Shown here: piece after piece, positions 1-5,424 of the stretch
Numbering within the stretch: the first letter of the stretch is position 1
How the letters are laid out: every line of letters starts with the position of its first letter
From: JBGOUJ01 sp041477005
GTDB lineage: Bacteria > Acidobacteriota > Terriglobia > Bryobacterales > JACQDG01
DNA: 6,549 bases
Assembly (NCBI GenBank): GCA_041477005.1
Contig: JBGOUJ010000444.1
Span: 1-6,549, forward strand
Reading direction: 5' to 3'
Program-made: the position numbers and the translations under genes
Notes under the pieces: model-generated
What the model saw: the letters and a program-made list of their open reading frames with translations, nothing else
The model's database searches: none
What the model was told of the DNA's origin: nothing

Positions 1-141
1 GAGGTCCGGCAGCACGACCTTCATGGCTTCGACGCGGTCGGAGATCAGGTTGCGAATCTTGTAGACCCTCCCCATGCCGCCCGTGCCGAGCAACCCGATG
101 ACCTGGTAGTCCCCGACGGTGTCCCCGACGTTGAAGCTCAT
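1..141 (-). CDS. Serine/threonine protein kinase, N-terminal fragment (runs off the left edge)
   Basis: Only the first 47 codons are present; the gene continues beyond base 1. The ATG is at 141-139. Residues 12-28 hold the start of a Hanks-type (PknB-like) kinase domain: the glycine-rich ATP loop LGTGGMGRVYK at residues 18-28, then AMK at 39-41, where Lys41 is the expected ATP-phosphate-binding lysine. No signal peptide or membrane segment precedes the kinase domain, so this part should be cytosolic. Known family members phosphorylate Ser/Thr and are abundant in Acidobacteriota, Planctomycetes and Myxococcota, often with C-terminal TPR, WD40 or PEGA modules; here the C-terminus is not visible. 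The start is supported by the kinase fold beginning about ten residues in and by a promoter immediately upstream. The AAGG before the ATG touches the start codon, too close for a normal ribosome site. Substrate and pathway are unknown. Confidence 0.9.
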   Translation of the reverse strand, partial: MSFNVGDTVGDYQVIGLLGTGGMGRVYKIRNLISDRVEAMKVVLPDL

Positions 142-151
142 CCTTCGAATC

Positions 152-160
152 AGTATAGCA
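152..160 (-). promoter_or_regulatory. Extended -10 promoter of the kinase gene
   Basis: Read on the minus strand the bases are TGCTATACT: a TGn extension followed by TATACT, one mismatch from the sigma-70 consensus TATAAT. Ten bases separate the hexamer from the kinase ATG at 141, so transcription would start about 4-6 nt before the start codon and the message would be nearly leaderless. No good TTGACA-like -35 is visible 17 nt further up, which fits an extended -10 promoter. Inferred from pattern only. Confidence 0.5.
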
Positions 161-186
161 GAGCACCAGCCCGGCTACGCTCGTAG

Positions 187-660
187 CGACTTCGGGGCGC
201 AATTTCCTCCGGATCAAGCGAAGGCGGCCAGAGCCGCGCTCTCACCGACCTCCTCACCGGGCCGGGCCGCTTCGCCACCATCGCGCCGGCGAGTGCCTTG
301 CCGATCTTCAACGCCGGCCGCATCCGCGCCAACGTCCGCCTGACCGAAGCCCAGCAACGCGAGGCCCTTGTCACCTACGAAATGACGGTTCAAAATGCCT
401 TCCATGAGGTCTCCAATGCCCTCATCGGCTACCGCAAGACGAGCGAGCAGCGGACCCAGCAGGAGCTCCTGGTGAAAGCACTCCGGGAGACCGACCGCCT
501 CTCCCGGCTCCGCTATCAAGGCGGTCTCGCCAGCTACCTGCAAGTGCTGGACGCCGAGCGAAATCTCTTCCAGGCCGAATTGCTCCTCGCCCAGTTGCGC
601 CGCGAAGAGCTCCTGGCCGTCGTCCAGCTATATCGCGCCTTAGGAGGCGGATGGCAGTAG
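187..660 (+). pseudogene. 5'-truncated remnant of a TolC/NodT-family outer membrane efflux protein
   Basis: The frame matches the C-terminal third of RND-type outer membrane factors (OprM/NodT/TolC family), the periplasm-spanning export channels of tripartite pumps. Recognisable pieces are GGQSRALTDLLTG (about 223-261), PIFNAGRIRA (from 301), and the family hallmark RYQGGLASYLQVLDAERN (from 511), followed by a helical end and TAG at 658-660. Homology fades near base 199 and an in-frame TAG lies at 184-186, so about 153 residues remain of the usual 450-500. The signal peptide, lipobox and first helical repeat are missing. A TTG at 298 could begin a 120-residue product, but it would lack any export signal, and I see no ribosome site. 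The expected partners, an RND pump and a membrane fusion protein, are absent nearby. Best read as a rearrangement-derived pseudogene; a functional short product is unlikely. Confidence 0.8.
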
Positions 661-712
661 GGGCCTGGAGGGATACGATGATTCGAACGGCAGTGATGTT
701 TCAAGTCGAAGA

Positions 713-744
713 GGTCCGGTCCCCTCAGCACCTGCTACCGGACC
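713..744. repeat. Perfect 8-bp inverted repeat with 16-nt loop
   Basis: The arms GGTCCGGT (713-720) and ACCGGACC (737-744) are exact complements around a 16-nt loop. It lies in the 157-bp gap between the efflux remnant (+) and the PIN gene (-), which converge here. No T-run follows on either strand, so it is not a canonical intrinsic terminator; it could still act as a 3'-end structure for either message, or be an operator-like palindrome. I see no gene in 661-817. Confidence 0.45.
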
Positions 745-817
745 GGCGCCCCGAAAGATACTCCATACAGTGGCGCGCGCCGCCCGCTCCCCGAGGCCGC
801 CGCCTGTGCGGGACGCA

Positions 818-1294
818 TCACCTAGCCTGCCGCCGGTGACGCGTGTCGGTCGCCCGCACACCGCAGGAAGCCGGGGTGTGACGGAGCAGGTGGGCGTGGG
901 CAGCAGGATCTCGGTAGATGCTGCCGCGAGGTCCCCTGATCAACTCCGCATTTCTAAAGTCCCGTGCCAAGTCATTATCGAAGCTGGCCAGCGTGCGGGC
1001 GCCGGTCACAATCGCCAAGCTCAGCACGTGGTGGTCGTTCGACTGGCACCGCCCGTCGGAGCGTAAGCGGTCTTCTTCCTGCTGAAGGCGGCCTGCGTCA
1101 GCAGGTCTGAGTCTGCCTGCCCGGTTCAATTCCCTGAGGAGGCGCCGCACAGCATCGAGCTGCACCAATTCCTTCATGAGGGCGCCGGCGGCGACCAAGC
1201 GGGGATTTCCCTTCTGACCGAGAAGCCAGTTTCTGAGTGGGCTCGGTCGAGCGAGAAATCTGCCTGCAGCATCCGCGTCGACGATGAGGCACAC
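818..1294 (-). CDS. PIN-domain nuclease, partner of the upstream AAA ATPase
   Basis: This 158-residue soluble protein reads as a PIN domain, a metal-dependent RNase fold shared with VapC toxins. Visible acidic positions are Asp6 (LIVDAD, end of strand 1), Glu42 (KEL), Asp87 (SNDHHVL) and Asp106/Asp108 (SFDNDLARDF), matching the usual D-E-D-D cluster that binds Mg or Mn. The IYRDP and HLLRHT segments near residues 127-140 form a C-terminal tail after the domain. The start is GTG at 1294-1292, 2 nt after the ATPase stop, with a GGA about 10 nt upstream; the tight spacing implies one transcript and translational coupling. No VapB-like antitoxin ORF is visible beside it, so the ATPase rather than a small DNA-binding protein is the evident partner. 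I infer an RNA- or DNA-cleaving effector controlled by the ATPase; target and trigger are unknown. Confidence 0.8.
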   Translation of the reverse strand: MCLIVDADAAGRFLARPSPLRNWLLGQKGNPRLVAAGALMKELVQLDAVRRLLRELNRAGRLRPADAGRLQQEEDRLRSDGRCQSNDHHVLSLAIVTGARTLASFDNDLARDFRNAELIRGPRGSIYRDPAAHAHLLRHTPASCGVRATDTRHRRQAR

Positions 1295-1296
1295 GG

Positions 1297-2574
1297 CTAG
1301 ATGTCCAGAAGATCTCGTTCTTCGTTCAGGAAGAACTGGCGGTAGCCCACCGGAGGATTCGCAATACTGCCATCTTTCTCTAGTTCAAGGTTGTGGATCA
1401 TCGCTCCGTGTTTCTGCCGTTCGAAGTAAAGAAGAGAGACGTCCTCGGGGCGGAGCGTTCCACGACGAACCTCCATGCGGACACGGTCAACGAGGTAGTC
1501 GCTGTGAGTCTCGACGACAAAGCGCCCTCTCTTGCCGGCTTGGCGCGCGAAAAAGCTCCCTAGTTCCGCCTGTGCTTTGGGATGAAGATGAACCTCGGGC
1601 TGCTGGAGCAAGAAGACCTCTTTGCCGGCGGGGCGCTGGATGATGTCCACCAGAATGGGGAGAGCCTGACTCACTCCGTAGCCAACGTCAACCAGGTTGA
1701 ACGTCGGACCGCCACTCTTGACTCCGATTTGGAAAGGATCGCTTTCCTTTTTCCCCTTACTGATGACTTGGATGTCCTCGAAGAGGCCCGAGTTGCGGCC
1801 GAATTCCTTCAGAGGGTACTTCAGCCTAGCCCATTGCGCACTAGGCGCGGAACGTGACAAGCGGGCCAGAAGCATAGGAACGTGCGACCCCTCAGGTTTC
1901 GCCTCCGGGCTGACAGGGTCATAGGTTCGTTGGGGGCTGGTATGGATCGGTGCGAAAGCGTAGGTGTGTCGGCCAAATTCATTACGGGCTGACTCCCAGG
2001 CCCATCTTAGGCAGTTCAGGTCAGACTGAGAGAACACGGCCTTGACGGCTTTGATCCCCGCGAAATCAGGCCAATACCTCAAGTGCATTCGAAGGAAGTC
2101 CAAAGCTTGGAACGCCCTCACGCCGGGTACATCTTGCCTCCCTCGGGGGCTCTCCAACAGCCATGAGACTGCATCCCGCCTACCATTGAGCTTCACCCGA
2201 AAAAGCACGCTTCCTGCAGTCAGTTGCCACACGTGGAGCGAGGGCTGACCATCCCTGGACACAAATTCCGCCCGGATTGAGCCCCTGTCGGAATCCTCGG
2301 CGACGCTGGCTGTGACGGAGAAGGACTTGGCGCGCCCGCCTCGTCCGCCGCGGTAAGAGGCAATCTGATCGTATGCGCCGAGCAAGAAGGGTGGTTCGTT
2401 AAAGGGGAGCTCCTGACCGAAGCCCTTGGTGATTGAGGACGCGATTTGGTACAAGGCTAGGAAGGTGGACTTTCCCGAGCTGTTCTCGCCGACAAGGAGC
2501 GTCAGGGGCCGGATCGCCGCCTCCTGAGCCGCGGGGAAACAGCGGATTCCCTCAAACTGCAGCCGCGCAATCAT
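1297..2574 (-). CDS. OLD/SMC-like AAA ATPase (AAA15/AAA21 type, DUF3696-like C-terminus)
   Basis: This 425-residue soluble ATPase has an ABC/SMC-type head. With Met1 at 2574, the Walker A loop GENSSGKS is at residues 29-36, a family segment APIHTSPQRTYDP at 208-220, the signature-like LVDVGYGVSQ at about 294-303, the Walker B-region LLQQPEVHLHP at 322-332 and the ETHSDYL motif at 355-361. The C-terminal 60 residues resemble DUF3696. Such ATPases often pair with a nuclease gene in defence modules (OLD, Septu and PARIS use related heads). Here the partner is the PIN gene 2 nt downstream. At the Walker B site two Gln (324-325) stand where most relatives have acidic residues. I chose ATG 2574 because the fold begins there (IARLQFEGIRCF); ATGs at 2589 and 2643 are also in frame and no strong ribosome site decides. 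Base composition is less GC-rich than the genes to its right, which suggests horizontal acquisition. Confidence 0.85.
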   Translation of the reverse strand: MIARLQFEGIRCFPAAQEAAIRPLTLLVGENSSGKSTFLALYQIASSITKGFGQELPFNEPPFLLGAYDQIASYRGGRGGRAKSFSVTASVAEDSDRGSIRAEFVSRDGQPSLHVWQLTAGSVLFRVKLNGRRDAVSWLLESPRGRQDVPGVRAFQALDFLRMHLRYWPDFAGIKAVKAVFSQSDLNCLRWAWESARNEFGRHTYAFAPIHTSPQRTYDPVSPEAKPEGSHVPMLLARLSRSAPSAQWARLKYPLKEFGRNSGLFEDIQVISKGKKESDPFQIGVKSGGPTFNLVDVGYGVSQALPILVDIIQRPAGKEVFLLQQPEVHLHPKAQAELGSFFARQAGKRGRFVVETHSDYLVDRVRMEVRRGTLRPEDVSLLYFERQKHGAMIHNLELEKDGSIANPPVGYRQFFLNEERDLLDI

Positions 2575-2652
2575 CGCTAAGCTCAGCATACCGCAAGGGA
2601 TTGGCGATCCCCTTCCTGATGCTCTGCGCAAGGAGGGATGCATCTGCTTAGT

Positions 2653-2697
2653 GCCCGGCCTCGGGGCCGGGCAGAGTGCCGCGCCGCGAAGCGGCGC
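2653..2697. repeat. Two tandem GC-rich hairpins in the divergent intergenic gap
   Basis: The first is an 8-bp perfect stem, GCCCGGCC (2653-2660) with GGCCGGGC (2665-2672) around TCGG. The second is a 7-bp perfect stem, GCGCCGC (2681-2687) with GCGGCGC (2691-2697) around GAA. They lie between two divergently transcribed genes, where no transcript should end, so a terminator role is not the obvious reading. Paired palindromes of this kind resemble REP-type dispersed elements. The 251-bp gap 2575-2825 otherwise contains the heptad repeat and a candidate promoter. Confidence 0.6.
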
Positions 2698-2711
2698 ATC
2701 CTTGATTTTTG

Positions 2712-2739
2712 TTTTGCCTTTTGCAATTTGCCTTTTGCC
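2712..2739. repeat. T-rich heptad tandem repeat (TTTTGCC, four units)
   Basis: Four contiguous 7-mers read TTTTGCC, TTTTGCA, ATTTGCC, TTTTGCC, flanked by further T-runs (2705-2710 and 2744-2749). The tract starts 15 nt after the tandem hairpins and is strikingly AT-rich for this DNA. It may be an unstable simple repeat, part of a compound dispersed element with the hairpins, or an AT-rich upstream region for the ATPase on the minus strand. Confidence 0.6.
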
Positions 2740-2801
2740 TTGGTTTTTTCCATACGGGGAGAGGGGCGCACCCGGACGAGGGCCTCCTCATTGCCCAGGC
2801 G

Positions 2802-2807
2802 TATAAT
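2802..2807 (+). promoter_or_regulatory. Candidate -10 box of the membrane protein / His-rich protein operon
   Basis: A perfect TATAAT sits 18 nt upstream of the GTG at 2826. Expected transcription start near 2814 would give a leader of about 12 nt that just includes GAGG at 2814-2817, the likely ribosome site with an 8-nt spacer. No convincing -35 is seen around 2779-2784. The placement is short but resembles that of the kinase promoter at the left end of the window. Confidence 0.45.
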
Positions 2808-2825
2808 GGGCCCGAGGACCGGTAA

Positions 2826-3941
2826 GTGGCCTGGTATATCTGGTGCTCGGTGATTGCCGTGGCTTCGGCCATGATCGGGGTGCATTGGGATATTTCGTGG
2901 CACCGGTCGATCGGGCGGGACACGTTCTGGACGCCGGCCCACATCGCCATCTATCTTTGCGGGGTGCTCTCGGGCATCTCCTGCGGTTACCTGATTCTCT
3001 CCACCACCTTCACTAACCACTCGCCGGCGAGGGAATCGTCGGTCGAGATTTGGAAATTCCGGGCGCCGCTGGGCGCTTTCATCGCCGCCTGGGGCGGCAT
3101 CGCCATGCTGGTATCGGCGCCGTTTGACGATTGGTGGCACAGCGCCTACGGCCTCGACGTGAAGATCCTCAGCCCGCCGCACGTGGTGCTGGCCGCCGGG
3201 ATGATTACCGTCGAGATCGGAGCGCTGATCCTCATCCTGGGCGCGATGAACCGCGCCAAGGGAGAGTTGCGCCGGCGGCTCGAGTGGCTGTTCCTCTATG
3301 TGGGAGGCATGATCCTGGTCGCCCTGCTGGTGGTGCTGATGGAGTATACCTTCCGCGTCTACCTTCACAGCGCCCGGTTCTACCTGGCGATCGCGCTGAC
3401 CGCCCCGGTCGTTCTGGCCGGCGTGGCGCGGGCCTCCGGGCGGCGCTGGGGAGCGACCACGGTCGCAGCGATCTACACGGTTTTTCTGCTGGGTTTCCAG
3501 TGGATCCTGCCGCTGTTTCCGGCCGAGCCGAAGCTGGGCCCGGTGTACCAGAAGGTTACCCACTTCGTTCCGCCGGAGTTTCCCCTGCTGCTGATCGTTC
3601 CCGCCGTGGCGCTGGACCTGTTGCGTAACAAGATGGGCGGACGGAAGGCGTGGCTCGAAGCACTGCTGGCCGGGACGGCGTTTCTCGCGGTGTTCCTGGC
3701 CGTGGAGTGGCCGTTTGCCAACTTCCTGATGTCGCCGGCCGCCCGCAACCGCTTCTTCGGCGCCCACTACTTCGATTACAACCTTCCTTCTACCTCTTAT
3801 TACGTCCGTTACCTCTTCTTCCCGCTCGAAAAGGCCCCCGGTGAGTTCGGACGAATTCTGGCCGAGGCCTTTCTCGGGGCGATCCTGAGCGTCCGCGCCG
3901 GCCTGGCCTGGGGAGGCTGGATGCGGCGGATCGAGCGGTGA
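2826..3941 (+). CDS. Polytopic membrane protein with duplicated Asp-Trp-His motif, unknown function
   Basis: This 371-residue protein has about ten hydrophobic helices (roughly residues 5-20, 38-60, 82-97, 118-140, 153-172, 184-201, 210-230, 252-268, 278-298, 345-362), so it is an inner-membrane protein. I do not recognise a named family. Two stretches share one pattern: D22..WH26...G.D32...TP.H39 and D101..WH105...G.D111....SP.H119, each leading into a hydrophobic helix. Acid and His pairs at membrane borders suggest metal or proton handling; that is inference. The GTG start at 2826 is fixed by an in-frame TAA directly before it (2823-2825) and by GAGG at 2814-2817; a later start would cut helix 1. 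Its stop overlaps the next start by 4 nt (GTGA), so the two products are probably made together and act together. The partner is an exported His/Met-rich protein. Confidence 0.8.
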   Translation: MAWYIWCSVIAVASAMIGVHWDISWHRSIGRDTFWTPAHIAIYLCGVLSGISCGYLILSTTFTNHSPARESSVEIWKFRAPLGAFIAAWGGIAMLVSAPFDDWWHSAYGLDVKILSPPHVVLAAGMITVEIGALILILGAMNRAKGELRRRLEWLFLYVGGMILVALLVVLMEYTFRVYLHSARFYLAIALTAPVVLAGVARASGRRWGATTVAAIYTVFLLGFQWILPLFPAEPKLGPVYQKVTHFVPPEFPLLLIVPAVALDLLRNKMGGRKAWLEALLAGTAFLAVFLAVEWPFANFLMSPAARNRFFGAHYFDYNLPSTSYYVRYLFFPLEKAPGEFGRILAEAFLGAILSVRAGLAWGGWMRRIER

Positions 3942-5407
3942 CCGCACGGGTGAAATCGCCGGGCCCACCGGGCGCCCCCGCTGCAACCCGATTCCTTCTT
4001 CTTTTCCTGGGGCTGGCTGGCATCTGCCCGGCTCATGTGGGCAGCCCGGACGTTTTCTTTGATGGCGCGGCCGGGCCGTACCGTCTCTTCGTGACCGTCC
4101 GGCCGCCGGCGGTCATACCGGGCCTCGCCGAAATCGAGATTCGCAGCGCGTCGGATGACGTGCGCGAGATGCGGATCGCGCCGCTGCCGCTCAGCGGGCC
4201 CGGGGCCAAGTTCGCGCCGACCCCTGACGTGGCCCGGCGCTCCAAACAGGATCCGCAGTTCTTCACCGGCACGCTGTGGCTGATGGGGCGCGGCTCCTGG
4301 CAAGTAAAGGTCCTCGTGGAGGGCGGGCGGGGCAAGGCCGAGATCTCGGTGCCGGTTCCCGCCCTGGCCCTGCGGACCAAGACCATGCAAAAGGCCCTCG
4401 GCGCCCTGCTCTTCGCGCTGATGGTTTTCCTGGCCATCGGGGCGGTAAGCATCGTCGGGGCCAGCGCGCGGGAAGCGCAGCTTCCCGCCGGCCAAGAACC
4501 GGCGCCGGCCGACCTGCGGCGCGGCCGCCTGCTGATGGCGGTTACCGCCGGAGTAGTTCTGGCCGCCCTCTATCTGGGAAACGAGTGGTGGGACGCGGAA
4601 GCGGCCGCCTACGCGGGCTTTCTCTACCAGCCGCCGCTGATGTCGGTAACGGCCGATGCCGGCGGGCGGCTCGAGCTGCGCCTCGCGGCGCGGCGATTCC
4701 AGCGAATGGACAATCTGATTCCCGATCACGACCACTTGATGCACCTGTTCGTGATCCGGCTGCCGGAGATGGAGCGCTTCTGGCATTTGCACCCCGATCA
4801 GATCGACAGCGGCGTTTTCGCGCAGGACCTGCCGGCCATGCCCGCCGGGCGCTATCATCTCTTCGCCGACATCGTTCACGCGACCGGCCTCGCCGAAACG
4901 GCGGTCGCCGAAGTGGATCTGCCCGACATTGCCGGCCGCGGACTCGAGGGCGACGACGCGGGCTGCATGGGGCCGCCGCTCTCGGCGCCGGATCGAGACC
5001 GCAACTCCGCTGCACTGCTGGACGGCGGCCGCATGACCTGGGAGCGTGACGCCGCCCCCCTCCAGTCCAAGCGCGCCACGTGGTTCCGGTTTCGCGTCGA
5101 GAATGCGAACGGAAAGCCGGCTGACGATCTGGAGCTCTACATGGGCATGCCCGGCCACGCTGTCTTCGTGCGACGGGACCTCGCCGTGTTCGCCCACGTT
5201 CATCCTTCGGGTTCGGCGCCGATGGCTGCCGTCAGCCTGGCGAACCAATCCGATCCGCACGCCGCCCACGACGACAAGGGCGCTTTGCCGCCGGTCGTGT
5301 CGTTTCCTTACGGGTTTCCGCAGCCGGGAGATTACCGGATTTTCGTGCAGATCAAGCGCGCGGGACGAGTCGACACCGGCGTCTTCGACGCGCGCGTGGA
5401 AAGATAG
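3938..5407 (+). CDS. Exported, membrane-anchored His/Met-rich protein with tandem YtkA/FixH-like domains, putative metal binding
   Basis: The 489-residue product starts at GTG 3938, overlapping the previous stop (GTGA). A hydrophobic signal segment (about 18-30) ends CPA-HV, so cleavage after Ala32 would leave His33 as the new N-terminus. A beta-rich periplasmic domain follows (33-148), then a helix at 152-174, a short Arg-containing loop and a second helix at 198-215, returning the large C-terminal part (216-489) to the periplasm. That part has two related domains: one with PDHDHLMHLF (262-271), FWHLHP (281-286) and PAMPAGRY; the other with YMGMPGHAVF (401-410), FAHVHP (418-423) and PQPGDYRIF. 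His and Met in these places suit copper or another soft metal, resembling CopC/YtkA/FixH-type proteins. No enzyme motif is seen. An acidic and His linker (DPHAAHDD, 439-446) may add ligands. Function is inferred; the assignment to this general type is fairly secure. Confidence 0.75.
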   Translation: MTARVKSPGPPGAPAATRFLLLFLGLAGICPAHVGSPDVFFDGAAGPYRLFVTVRPPAVIPGLAEIEIRSASDDVREMRIAPLPLSGPGAKFAPTPDVARRSKQDPQFFTGTLWLMGRGSWQVKVLVEGGRGKAEISVPVPALALRTKTMQKALGALLFALMVFLAIGAVSIVGASAREAQLPAGQEPAPADLRRGRLLMAVTAGVVLAALYLGNEWWDAEAAAYAGFLYQPPLMSVTADAGGRLELRLAARRFQRMDNLIPDHDHLMHLFVIRLPEMERFWHLHPDQIDSGVFAQDLPAMPAGRYHLFADIVHATGLAETAVAEVDLPDIAGRGLEGDDAGCMGPPLSAPDRDRNSAALLDGGRMTWERDAAPLQSKRATWFRFRVENANGKPADDLELYMGMPGHAVFVRRDLAVFAHVHPSGSAPMAAVSLANQSDPHAAHDDKGALPPVVSFPYGFPQPGDYRIFVQIKRAGRVDTGVFDARVER

Positions 5408-5424
5408 CGGCGCAGGCAGGGGGC

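Noticed and set aside
2681..2710. GCGCCGC hairpin plus following Ts considered as an intrinsic terminator
   Set aside because: Seven bases separate the stem from the T-run, and no plus-strand gene ends upstream of it.
2712..2739. Short tandem repeats considered as a CRISPR array
   Set aside because: The units are 7 nt and contiguous, with no spacers and no cas genes nearby.
2583..3986. A 467-codon minus-strand open frame opposite the membrane protein
   Set aside because: The product is rich in His, Gln, Arg and Gly without any domain; it is the antisense shadow of the membrane protein gene, which has clear helices and a good start.
4276..5049. A 257-codon plus-strand frame inside the His-rich protein gene
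   Set aside because: Arg/Ala/Gly-rich shadow in another frame, with no recognisable motif and full overlap with a well-supported gene.
5408..5424. Possible terminator in the convergent gap between the His-rich protein and the isomerase
   Set aside because: The gap is only 17 nt and shows no stem with a T-run; the small GGCTT/AAGCC match nearby falls in coding sequence and is too weak.
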